Source: Mimachlamys varia (Eukaryota > Mollusca > Bivalvia > Pectinida > Pectinidae). Taken from it: a DNA stretch of 64,000 nucleotides. Both the position numbers and the translations under genes were made by a program. The first letter of the stretch is position 1. The number at the start of each line of letters is the position of its first letter. The notes under the pieces are model-generated. The model made no database searches. It saw only the letters and a list, made by a program, of their open reading frames with translations, and was not told the origin of the DNA. Location: positions 32,457,405 through 32,521,404 of the forward strand of contig OX392530.1 of the NCBI GenBank assembly GCA_947623455.1, given 5' to 3'. Positions 33,715 through 42,764 of this stretch are shown piece by piece.

Positions 33715-34330
33715 TAACTACACGATAAACGTGACTATCTCAAATTTCCGATCGTGAACTTTCCCTTCCTTGAAAGTAACATCCCTTCTTTTGCAACCTA
33801 TGGTTTTTACATGTCGCAGTTGATTTGTTATTCTAGGGCCTGGTCTAAATATCGAGATTTTAGCAATCGTTGTCGACTGCTGACAAACAAACTAATAACA
33901 AAGGATTCCAGAGATGCAGGTTGATCAGAACTTGGGCAAGTTTTATGGTCACCGTATGTGTCTTTTAAGTGATATGAGGATGGACGTTTTTGAGTATGCT
34001 CATTATTTTGTTTACTTGTGATTAATAATGATAACTCGGTTCTCGTTTGCAGAATTGATGTTTACTTGGATGTGACCAAGATCTACATGTCGGTTGTTGT
34101 CGATGAAGCAGAAGTAGAAGTCGCTTACTCTTTCGGAACACCTGGTCTTTTTATCTTGTACTTCTACAGGGGTTTCCATGTAGATCTTTCCTTTGTTCAT
34201 ATTTTGTCCCTAGTTTAATCGATTTAGAGTTCGGAATATGGTTTTGTTTACGCTTTGGTACTCTATAATTTTTTTACAACTTTCTCATTCCTAATGTGTC
34301 CATTATCATTGTCTCAGGTTTGGTCTATAG
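33715..34330 (+). repeat. Rep-A dispersed repeat, near full length (reference copy)
   Basis: The longest copy. Left end ACGATAAACGTGACTATC; then TCTAGGGCCTGGTCTAAATA, GATATGAGGATGGACGTTTT, TGATGTTTACTTGGATGTGA, GTCGTTGATGAAGC-like (here TTGTCGATGAAGCAGAAGT), CTTACTCTTTCGGAACACCT, GTACTTCTACAGGGG, TCTTTCCTTTGTTCATATTT, and right end ATGGTTTTGTTTACGCTTTG. A 66-codon frame (34018-34218) spans the middle and resembles frames in the copies at 38347-38595 and 55833-56015 (shared VYLDVTKI, VDEAE, GTPGL, LLYFY). Lack of long frames and frequent indels elsewhere argue for a non-autonomous mobile repeat. Confidence 0.85.
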
Positions 34331-34860
34331 TTGAGCGTTCGCTCCTGTACTGAAGGCTACGAGTTATGTCCCCTGGTCTTGACATATCAGAGTCACATAG
34401 TAACTAGACTCGAAAACATCGATTTGGTAAAAGTCTTCGATGAGGATAGCACCGATTACTTTTTTAAACAGTAAAAACTATATGAAAGCCTGGACAAATA
34501 TTTAGAGTAAAAGTCATGTTTGTTCTGTGGTTATTAGATTATGTAGACAAGGAGTAATGTCATTTGATCCGATTTAATTTGTTTGATGTGTGAATTGATG
34601 TTAAACAAAAATAAGCAAATACCTCAGTTTTTCACAATAATACACTGTTTATACAGAATTCGAGTACGATTACATAACTTCCCTGCAACTGCTATCCTTT
34701 TTTTCAATATTTGTAAATAATTTGGCAATTTGATAGAACAGGTATAACCATGGTGATACAATGTACACTAGATCATGTCAACACAAGAAAAGAAAATTCT
34801 GTCATGCGTTAAACAAATTGAGTGGTTTCGAAGAAAACGATTGCTTACATCCAATTTGAT
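34331..34860. other. Noncoding; no clear feature
   Basis: Nothing recognised in this stretch. Confidence 0.4.
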
Positions 34861-34995
34861 TAGGAGGCGTCCATACAGTTTGAATGACGAAACAGCTGTA
34901 TGATGCATTTTAATTCTATTTTTTCGGCGTACTGTATCTTTTACTAAATTTAACAGGTTCAGCACGTGTGTGTTACGTCATCTTTGAATGTATAG
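34861..34995 (+). mobile_element. Rep-B copy 2 (hammerhead 3' half intact)
   Basis: Contains GACGAAACAGCTGTATGATG (34886-34905), TTTTTTCGGCGTACTGTATC, and TGTGTTACGTCATCTTTGA. The left part is diverged: the CTGATGA block is not present at its expected place (TCCATACAGTTTGAAT instead). Predicted ribozyme-dead because the first core block is lost. Confidence 0.8.
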
Positions 34996-35378
34996 ACAAC
35001 ACAGGAAGAATTTCTGTTAGTCCCTTAAAGGTACCCTACCATTCACCTTCGCTCACGTCGAATATGCGTAAACTTTTTCTGCTATAATGATAGGTTTTGT
35101 TAATATTATTTCATAAGATATATATCAAGTCGTTAAGAAAACCAAAGATATATTTATCATCTATATTTAAAGTATGTTTATTTGGTGAAATATCTGCGTC
35201 TGATCCGGCCGAACCTATAATCGTCAATGCTGGATACAGTTCTCCGAAGCATATACCTGACAAACATGTAAATATAAGTCAATGGAATTTGAAATTGTTT
35301 CATACTTACAATGTTTATGAAATATCTTCTGAGAAATTCTGGAACCAAACCTTCAATCTGGATCCTCAGCCTACCGTT

Positions 35379-35630
35379 TGATTGTTTTTAAGTTCTATTG
35401 CATGTAACAGCAACAGTCATTTCAGGACGGTCTTCCGGTGTATGCGATGTGTGTGTGTGTGTTTTGAAAGCGTGTATTTAGGAAGTTGCAATATGTTCGT
35501 GTAGTAATAGTCCGGATCTTTTGCTGATTTTAAGTGCTTATACACTGCAGTATACAGTCGAAGGCCCCCAGCGGAACACCAACCCTGTCTCATTATACTT
35601 ACAACGGGCAAACTAGTTGTTCCACTCCCA
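35379..35630 (-). mobile_element. Rep-D dispersed SINE-like element, copy 1
   Basis: Shares with the 50937-51192 copy the blocks GGACGG(C/T)(T/C)TTCCCGGTGTAT, GCAATATGTTCGTGT, ATAGTCCGGATCTTT and GTTGTTCCACTCCC in the same order. On the minus strand it reads toward a tail CCTGAAATGACTGTTGCTGT, a diverged form of the CCTTAAATGACCCTGACTG tail of SINE family 2. A (GT)8 microsatellite (35446-35461) has grown inside it. No tRNA-like A or B box was recognised at its head. Non-autonomous retroelement is the best reading. Confidence 0.7.
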
Positions 35631-36843
35631 TAATAATTGTTTGATTTATTTACCATTTTTTGTTAGCCTAAAATTAGATAGTTTAAAAAGTTTGTACTCT
35701 GTAATATCTTATGATATTTTAGTTATCATAATAATTCATGTCTATATTTTTGTATCAGTAGTATTATCGGTTTAATATAAATTTGAATGGGTATCTGATA
35801 CTTTGTATATTCGTTGTTATAATATTTGTCATATTCATTCATGAAAAGTGATAGGTAAACTAAAAATTTACAATATTAAAATTAATGAAAACGTAAACAC
35901 ATTTGCTTATCTCAGTAATTTATGTAAAATGAATAATCTAATATATACTCTGAATACCAAAACAGTTGAAACTCCAGACTTTGACGATTGGCACGAATCA
36001 AATTTTAACATTACCATATGATAATTGAAAGAATTAAATCCTTATGACTATATCGGATATAAATGAAAATATTACGAATAGGACCCTTAAACGACGATTT
36101 TTTTTTACCGAGACAAAAATGTATGTAAAGCTTAAGCATAAAACCATATCATGAAAGTAATGTTTAAATCACTGATTTTTAAACATTGTTTATAACTAAA
36201 CACATTATACAAATGTCATATGATGTCAAATTATCAACCCCAGATTAGTTTTACAGCAGTTATATTCATTCTTTATATTTACTTTATAAAGAAATGTGTT
36301 TATGGAATTTACTTACAATTACGTTAAGCTGAATGGCTTTATAATTTTCTGTACCGTGATCTCCGAATATTACGTTTATTTGACACTTTCTCATTGTAAC
36401 TTCAGCTCCAATACTTAAATACTAAGGGAAAATGAGACTCACATACCAATATGACACTTTCAGACAGAGAAATATAAATTGAAAATAAAAATATCTTATA
36501 ATTGGAATTTAAAAGAATCAGAGTAATAGAAGTTCAGACGTTGACAGGAACGTCACAATTAATAAAAACGATTTTAGTAATGTTTGTGTGTCTGTGTTTT
36601 CATAAGGGTGGACATTTTGAACATTCATTGTAATCATAGAAATATGCAATACTACCTGTAATTGTATACAATCGTTACCTGTCGTAATAGTTAAGGATTC
36701 CCAACTCATAATTTTTAACGGTCTATATCATTATATTACTACATGTTCGGGTAGAAATTAAAGATGTATTAAACTTTTACCGTTCGTGGAAACACAATCA
36801 GACAATAAAGCCTTGTAAAAAAGGTATTGGTGCCTGTTTGATT
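35631..36843. other. Noncoding AT-rich stretch
   Basis: No gene or repeat recognised; very AT-rich. Confidence 0.45.
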
Positions 36844-36941
36844 GATTACCAAAGGTAACCAGACTCTGTTGGTGATTTGTTTTAGTTCCCGTGATTACCA
36901 AAGGTAACCAGACTTTGTTGGTGATTTGTTTTAGTTCCCGA
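36844..36941. repeat. 49-bp tandem duplication
   Basis: GATTACCAAAGGTAACCAGA ... TGGTGATTTGTTTTAGTTCC occurs at 36844 and again at 36893, differing by one base (ACTCTG versus ACTTTG). GGTAACC is a short palindrome inside each unit. Confidence 0.95.
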
Positions 36942-37039
36942 GGTTTGCTGGAGCCTCAATAGCCACAGTTAAACTCATATGAGTAGTTGCACGGTACATA
37001 ATATACACATTTTCGTAGTACACTATTTGAAATTATACA

Positions 37040-37275
37040 GAAACAGTTTAATTTTACTTGCAAATTCATAAATTAAAGGGTTTTTTATGCACTTGACCCT
37101 TCTGCTTCTACATTAGTTTAGAAATTGGATTCCCACATTTTGCCACCTAGCATCACTGATGAGTCCTAAGATGACGAAACAGCTGTATGATGCAGTTTAA
37201 TTCGTTTTTTTTGGTATACTGTATATATTAAATTTAAAAGGTGCAGCATATGTATGTGTTACGTCATGTTAAACT
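37040..37275 (+). mobile_element. Rep-B copy 3: hammerhead-bearing non-autonomous retroelement (best copy)
   Basis: Order of blocks: TTCATAAATTAAAGGG (37064 on), GACCCTTCTGCTTCTACATT (37095 on), GTTTAGAAATTGGATTCCCA, the hammerhead (37150-37193), TTCGTTTTTTTTGGTATACT, AAAAGGTGCAGCATATGTAT and GTGTTACGTCATG (37257 on). The same order recurs at 52545-52780 and, in part, at five other places. The size (~235 bp recognised) and a type I hammerhead with a tiny stem III match known metazoan retrozymes; hammerheads of this kind also sit in Penelope-like element terminal repeats. No protein-coding capacity, so mobilisation would depend on a partner in trans. Confidence 0.85.
37150..37193 (+). ncRNA. 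Type I hammerhead ribozyme, complete conserved core
   Basis: Stem I GCATCA (37150-37155) pairs with TGATGC (37188-37193), six perfect pairs. Core 1 CTGATGA (37156-37162). Stem II GTC (37163-37165) pairs with GAC (37173-37175), with loop CTAAGAT. Core 2 GAAA (37176-37179). Stem III ACAG (37179-37182) pairs with CTGT (37183-37186) with no loop. Cleavage triplet GTA ends at A37187, so self-cleavage is predicted between 37187 and 37188. All invariant positions known for hammerheads are satisfied. Loop-less stem III is unstable in a monomer; known relatives act as dimers. Activity is inferred. Confidence 0.88.
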
Positions 37276-37371
37276 ACTTTAAGAGGAAATGCCAAGAATT
37301 TTTTTTTAAATGCCAACATAAACTGTTGTATCAAAGTGATGATTGTAATGTTTCTACATATTTTTGTTGAC

Positions 37372-37495
37372 GGACGGCGCAGTGGATATCCAACTTGTCG
37401 CTCGCCTAGACGACCGAAGTTCGATTCCATAATCAGACATGAAAAGGTATGGCGTCGCCTTCCCACCTAGGCGAAAAGATGCGGTTTCTTCGAGT
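37372..37495 (+). mobile_element. tRNA-derived SINE, family 1, copy b (decayed)
   Basis: GACGGCGCAGTGGATATCC (A box, from 37373) and GAAGTTCGATTCCAT (B box, 37416-37430) are followed by GAAAAGGTATGGCGTCGCC and a decayed core (CACCTAGGCG ... GCGGTTTCTTCGAG). The order equals that of the 2385-2552 element, on the opposite strand. A TCATAA insertion-like change follows the B box. Confidence 0.75.
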
Positions 37496-37631
37496 GTTAA
37501 TATCTCAAAGAGTGAAACTTATACCAGCTGATGCTTTTTATCATAATTATTCAACAATCAAGTTTAAGATAGTAAGATACATATAGTTGTAAGGCAAAGT
37601 GATTCCCCCTTTTTATACAGTAATATCAGAA

Positions 37632-37948
37632 TGTAAGACTTTGTGCGCCGTTTAAACCTCCAGCCACGACAGTGGTAGCCGTGCTGTAATATGACAAGAA
37701 GGATTGTCTACACGATATATTTGACGCTCTAAGTAGAGATACCCAATGTGGTCGGAATTGAATATTTATTTCCATTCGCCTTGATTTCATCGTGAACAAA
37801 GTACATAAAACATATACAACAGGACTCCATCGGGGCTCATAAATCTTTGGTGGGACCTTGTAGGTATTAGTCATCGGCTGCTTCTCGCCTTCCATATCTG
37901 TGTTGGTGAACGCCCGGCCCATGAGTCCCGCGGGTCGCCTTTCTTACA
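37632..37948 (-). mobile_element. LTR of a retrotransposon (317 bp)
   Basis: On the minus strand it begins TGTAAGAAAGGCGACC at 37948 and ends AAAGTCTTACA at 37632, i.e. the canonical TG...CA ends within 6-bp inverted TGTAAG/CTTACA. Directly upstream on that strand is a polypurine tract GGGGGGAGA (37957-37949), where plus-strand DNA synthesis primes. The LTR contains AATAAA (in GGAAATAAATATTC), a polyadenylation signal. It is GC-richer than its surroundings. No second LTR or Pol domains lie in the window, so this is a 3' LTR of a truncated element. The ORF at 37626-37922 is LTR sequence. Confidence 0.75.
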
Positions 37949-38095
37949 TCTCCCCCCAAATTGTGGCTGATTATTGGTGACAAGTTTGAAACCACACAGG
38001 CGTATCAGGGCCGACTGTTGGTCCCCCGGGCCCCACTCTCTGAACTTCCAGGCGGGCCACTCCATTAGGCACGGATTCCGTGAATGAATGGCGCG
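37949..38095 (-). mobile_element. Internal 3' fragment of the LTR retrotransposon
   Basis: About 145 bp adjacent to the LTR, ending at the polypurine tract. It is notably GC-rich (GGGGCCCGGGGGACCAAC on the minus strand). It shows a short open frame with no protein domain that I can recognise. The left breakpoint near 38095 is judged from the drop in GC content. Confidence 0.5.
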
Positions 38096-38280
38096 GCATC
38101 ACCTATGCATCGATCGGCTAGATTTGTATTCGGATGATTCACGTATATCGTCTCTAGATAAGTATAGATGTATTGTGTTGATGAGAAAGTGGGGTTAAGC
38201 TTCATATTACTTATGAATAAGGCTAAATTTGACTGATGACTGAACTCAAAATCAAAATAATTCACAAAATAGGAGGAAGG

Positions 38281-38440
38281 TGTTACCATTCACAAAAATA
38301 TGGACAAGGTAATGTCATTCACAAACTAGGGGCAAAGTTATACTATTCATAAAATAGGGGCGAAGTAATACCATTCACAAAAATACAAAAATATGGACAA
38401 ATAAATGCCACTAACAAAATGGGGCAAAGTTATACTATTT
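38281..38440. repeat. Degenerate ~28-bp tandem repeat
   Basis: Units of the type ACCATTCACAAAAATATGGA, CATTCACAAACTAGGGGCAA and CTATTCATAAAATAGGGGCG follow each other at about 28 bp, four to six diverged copies. CTAGGGGCAAA equals the Rep-A (reverse strand) word ACTAGAGGCAAAATA, so the array seems to have grown from the right end of the adjoining Rep-A copy. One more unit lies at 38681-38710. Confidence 0.65.
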
Positions 38441-38660
38441 ACATGGAGACTCTTGTAAAAGTACAAGAGAATAAGACCAGGTGTTCCGAGAGAGTAAGCG
38501 TCTTTTGCTTCATCGACGAAATACACCATGTTAATCTTGGTCAGATCCAAGTAAACATCAATCCTCGAAATGAGAACCGAGTCATTGCCAATCACAACAA
38601 TTAAGCATACTCATGAGCATACTCAAAAGCGTCCATCTTCATATCACACAAATATGTTTC
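38436..38660 (-). repeat. Rep-A dispersed repeat (minus strand)
   Basis: Reverse-strand landmarks: ACATGGAGACTCTTGTAAAA, AATAAGACCAGGTGTTCCGA, AGTAAGCGTCTTTTGCTTCA, TCGACGAAATACACCATGTT, TCCAAGTAAACATCAATCC, GTCCATCTTCATATCACACA. An 82-codon frame on the minus strand (38347-38595) shares VYLDLTKI, VDEAKDAYS, GTPGLILLYFY with frames in other copies. Confidence 0.9.
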
Positions 38661-38839
38661 TAATGAGACAAAGATGGCAACCAAGTAATACCATTCACAA
38701 AATACGGACAACGTTTTTACGATTGTCTGTTTGTTGACAAACTGAGGGCAAAATTAATAAGAGATCCGAAGGTCTTCAAATCCCCTTTGTGGTTTTTTTA
38801 TTTTACTTTCTAGTCTGAAATATACCTTATTTTATTTAA
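38661..38839. other. Short unassigned interval between Rep-A copies
   Basis: Contains one more diverged 28-bp unit (near 38690) and a T-rich tract. No gene. Confidence 0.4.
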
Positions 38840-39245
38840 CTTAGTATTGTTGACACAGAAATCAGAGAATGCCGAAGCGACAACAAAACCGTTATCTGAA
38901 CTCAGAATTGATTAACCTAGGGGCAAATTATGAAAGAAATATTAACATCTGTACATTGAAACTCCTGCAAAAGAATAAGAAAATAAGACCAGGTATACAG
39001 GAAGAGTAAGCGTCTTCTGCGTCATCGACGACACCCGCCATGTAAATCTTGGTCAAATCCAAGTAAATATCAAGTCATCAAAGTGAGAACCGAGTCATCA
39101 TTCCCAATCACAATAATTAAGCACACTACATAATTATACAAAAACGACCACCTTCAATTCATACAAGGATACAAATGTTTTCTCAATGATGGTGACCATA
39201 ACACTTACTCATAGTCGTCACGTTTATCATATAGCTTACCAATAT
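38840..39245 (-). repeat. Rep-A dispersed repeat (minus strand), long copy
   Basis: Starts with AATCAGAGAATGCCGAAGCG and includes GTTATCTGAACTCAGAATTG, AATAAGACCAGGTATACAGG, GCGTCTTCTGCGTCATCGAC, ACACCCGCCATGTAAATCTT, CCGAGTCATCATTCCCAATC and GTCACGTTTATCATATAGC at its far end (39216 on). The far end fixes the left terminus of the family near TATGATAAACGTGAC. Confidence 0.9.
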
Positions 39246-40074
39246 GCTGTCCATGTTAATCATAGTTTTTGTCGAGGTAAGCAGCTGATTTAGAAGAAGC
39301 TGTTGTGTCCTTTATTTCAAGTGCAGAAGGGTATATACAATCGACAATTTCAAATTAAAAGAAGTGACAAGGTTTTTGTTACCTGTCCTGATTATTTCTT
39401 CCACAAATTCATCCTCGTATGCAAAAAAAACAAAAACAAGTCATGTTAAAGTGGGCACAGTTTGTTTCCATGGAAATTCTAACTGGAAAATCTTTCCCCC
39501 AAACTCAGCAAACCAGCATAAAGCAATACCAGTGACAAATCAAGTGATAATAAACATGCAGTAAACAATAAGAGTATATCTTTACCAAATTACAAAGAAA
39601 TGATTAACGTTAAAAAAAAAATTGACATGTTACATGGACAAAATAAAACCAAGGATAATGTTTTATTATTGTTTAGTTTTTATTCCAATAAACTTTATTA
39701 TTGATATTGAGGTCAGTCATGTGCTGTCCCTACCATTCTGTGTCATTGGTTGTCCATGCTCCAAGTAAGTAACCAAGGACACCGAAAGGTATGCACGTGG
39801 CTGACGTCGATCTTATTAATATAACGAAAAATGCCACGATCACTGGGGACAACTTTAAAACCTGGAAATGACTTGTGCTTTTGTGGTAGACTAGAGTATA
39901 CATTTAGCGTGCATGAACGGGGCTTTTGAAAAAAGGTTCTTTCGTACGGTACCAAGATGTTTTTGCGTACAACAGGTAAAAGCTTGAATTTTGATGCGAG
40001 AAAGCTAGGTGAGGACGAATTTTCGACATCGTGAGCTTGCCATCACGTTTAACTCATGCTCTCCTGAAATAGCG
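39246..40074. other. Noncoding; no clear feature
   Basis: Frames at 39364-39564 (plus) and 39743-39955 (minus) have no recognisable domain. Confidence 0.4.
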
Positions 40075-40180
40075 TAACAAAAACACCAGAGAATACCAAA
40101 GGGTCAACAAAACCATAATCCGAACTCAAAATCGATTAAACTAGAGGCAAACTATGATCAAAGGAAATATCTACAACCTT
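40075..40180 (-). repeat. Rep-A right-end fragment (minus strand)
   Basis: CAGAGAATACCAAAGGGTCA, ACAAAACCATAATCCGAACT, CAAAATCGATTAAACTAGAG and GCAAACTATGATCAAAGGAA. Only the right terminal ~100 bp of the family, then it stops. Confidence 0.85.
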
Positions 40181-40879
40181 TGAATCAAAATAGCTCAAAG
40201 TGTCTTCAGGGGTGACGGAGTTAATTAATATAACCATTGAGGGGGCATTTTCATCCTTCCACCAAACTTACACCACGCATCTTTGTTTGCGTCTTAAAAT
40301 AGGTGTAACAGATGATCAGGCCCATGTAACCTTTAATGGTCAGCACAGCATTCTTTAACGCTAAACAGCTTCTGATAAACCGTTGTGCTAGTGGCCAAGG
40401 GTTCGAGTCTCATCGCCAGGGGTTACGTCATTTATTACACAGGGGACTTAAACTATTAATGCGTGTATGTAAAGTTACTGCGTCAAATCATTGTTGCAAA
40501 CCTGAATATGAAATGAAGTACAAATGTACCATCATAATATCGTTGAGAAATATTGCATAATGCATACGCACTTCATCATTTCAAACCCGTTCGGCACATT
40601 AAAATTGCAAGAATGAATTCCGCGGCAGTAACGCATTTAACACGATAATTTGATATCTTATACAGATAATTATATACTTTGTTTTTAACTGGCTGACAAT
40701 CCTTTATAAATAATCTCATATATCAATCAACCATGCTTTCATAACGATATTATTTTGAATCTGGTTGATCATTTATAAAACGCTTATCTTAACGAAATCT
40801 TTTGTTGAAACTTTGTGAAATAATTATCATTCATTTTGTTTTGTTATATAAAGCATCTTTGTTGGTTCGCTGAATTATA
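40181..40879. other. Mostly noncoding; possible tRNA-like scrap
   Basis: GTGGCCAAGGGTTCGAGTCT (40393-40412) looks like a B-box region of a decayed SINE or tRNA, but no A box could be placed. Otherwise nothing recognised. Confidence 0.35.
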
Positions 40880-41012
40880 CTTAAAACGCATAGGGGATAT
40901 TAATGTGGGAGGAACGATGATTAACTGGGGAAATCCCACGTGGTCGGGCAAGTGATCCAATACACTTTCATATCCGGTCGCGGATTCGAGTCCAAGCCGT
41001 ATTGATGATAAT
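40880..41012 (-). mobile_element. tRNA-derived SINE, family 1, copy c (head truncated)
   Basis: Plus-strand blocks AATGTGGGAGGAACGATG, AAATCCCACGTGGTCGGGCA, GTGATCCAATACACTTTCAT, ATCCGGTCGCGGATTCGAGT, CCAAGCCG match the 2385-2552 element in order. Its B box is degraded and the A-box part is absent beyond about 41012, where sequence similarity ends. Confidence 0.75.
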
Positions 41013-41419
41013 GTGATATTCGCAAAATTACAAAGAGAAATTGTCAGTTCAAGAATCTTCTTCAGTATTTTCAAGGGAAATGGAATGTATACCGTTATAA
41101 AGAATCATGGTTTTACAATGTACATGGTGTGGAGCTTGTTGATATACTCTCAGAGTTGCTTGCGTCTATGCGCGGGAGAACATATTTGTGCTGGTCGGTA
41201 TCCCATTGTGTGGTCAATAGCGTAGGCGGTATACATATAATATTAAATTATATCACATTTAAGGACAGGGATCAATACACATTTACATTATCTGACAGCA
41301 GACGTGGCACATGTACCACTGCCTGTGTCATAGCACCGCTCATCACTGGCGGGAGTCTAGTCGCCAGCATATCCCCTCGGCAGTCATCAGTCGCGTAATG
41401 GTCTTATTCAACTCTAACA
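41013..41419. other. Noncoding; short frames only
   Basis: An 89-codon frame (41129-41398) and a 70-codon frame (41013-41225) overlap in different registers. I recognise no domain in either. Confidence 0.35.
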
Positions 41420-42095
41420 TTGGCCCCTAGCATCAACAAGTATCGGAACGGTCTTTATTGCTTCTTATCATGCAAAAGTCTCGTGACGGAATTTGTTGTC
41501 CCCGGTCATTGCCCCTTAACATCCAAAAGTGCCGTGGCAGTTTTCATACACTTTCGCTCTCTATTTGCTTCCTGAAAGCATTCTCGGGAACCCGGCTTTG
41601 TTCTCTACCCTCTACCTGTTTCGTAGTTGTCTCCTTTGGCCCGTTGCTTCTACTAGTCTCGCGAAGGCTGTCTTTACTACCCATAGCCTCTATGAGTCTC
41701 TTGATAGCCTTCGCTGTACCCTAGCCCCACTTGTTTTGCGGAAGCCTTCTTTCACCCCCAACCTGGTCTTGTCCCGTGATCGCCTTGTTTGAACCCTAAC
41801 CTCTACTTGTCCAGCGATCGCTGCATTGACCCATCACCTCCACTAGTCGCATTATCGCCTTTTTGGCCCCTAGCTTCTACCATTCACATGATCGCCTTTG
41901 CTGACCCATAGCCCAACTTGTTTTGGCGAAATAATTCTTTGACCCCCTAACCTTTACTGGTGCCATGATCGCCTTCTTTGACCCCCTAACCTCTACTAGC
42001 CTCGTTATGGTCCCGATTAAGCTTCTGCTTGTTTCGTAATCATCTTTACTGACCCCTAGCCTCTCCTGTCTCGTGATCACCTTCTTTGAGTCTTC
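41420..42095. repeat. Degenerate ~39-45-bp minisatellite
   Basis: Recurrent phrase (T)GACCCCCTAACCTCTACT followed by AGTCTCGTGATCGCCTTC and TTT. The clearest units are at 41939-42060. Units to the left (41560-41900) vary more. Pyrimidine-rich on the plus strand, unlike neighbours. The 80-90-codon frames found here (plus 41458-41792, minus 41877-42122) are translated repeat. Confidence 0.8.
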
Positions 42096-42764
42096 AGTGT
42101 CGTTCTCCAAAAATAATGTCATTCAATCAAATAATGTATTCCAAGCCTTTCCGTCCTTCTTTGTACTCTTTAACACGTGTGGAGCTGCTTACTGTCTCTC
42201 ACCAAAAATGATTTTCTCAAACACGTAGTATAATTCATCAAAAATAATTAAGTGCTTCAATTTATCATTTATACAGGTACATATATATATACATATACAT
42301 ATAGGCAAGAGTCCAGCTGTGTAGTTGTCTTACATAACCATTGTAAATGTGTATGTTACAGATACAAAAAATTAAAATGTCAAACAAATCTGTATGAGAG
42401 GTAAATGATAAGCGAATAAACGACAACAGGACAAATCAATGCTGGAAAAACGTTATTTTCATACAATATCGCAAATTAATAAAATGTCTTATATTGTTTT
42501 TTTCATTGTTGTTCACAGACGCAGCTGCCACGTACATGGAACATTGAGTGATTGCGAAGTGTGTACTGTTATTGAAGGAAAAGTCATTTACACGTGTCTC
42601 CGCGTTAATCGATGTACATAACATGCTTCTATGATTTATTACCAATTTGGAAGTCTTTGTTCTGTTAGCAAAGTGACACAAAGTAAATTAGCTCTGTGTA
42701 TATATCCATACATGCATTAAAGCAGACCTATTCTCATATACCAGGCCTCTTGGTACATGTTGTT
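42096..42764. other. Noncoding; (TA)-rich microsatellite
   Basis: ATATATATATACATATACAT at 42282-42301 is a simple repeat. Overlapping 60- and 81-codon frames near 42436-42681 show nothing recognisable. Confidence 0.45.

Noticed and set aside
40385..40425. tRNA-like sequence GTGGCCAAGGGTTCGAGTCT
   Set aside because: Only a B-box-like word; no matching acceptor stem or A box at the right distance.
41410..41440. An eighth Rep-B/hammerhead copy (GGCCCCTAGCATCA)
   Set aside because: The 14-base word matches the start of stem I, but no CTGATGA, GAAA or stem III follows; it belongs to the pyrimidine-rich minisatellite.
41939..42010. Telomere-like CCCTAA repeats
   Set aside because: CCCCCTAACC occurs only as part of a ~40-bp degenerate minisatellite, not as hexamer tandem repeats.
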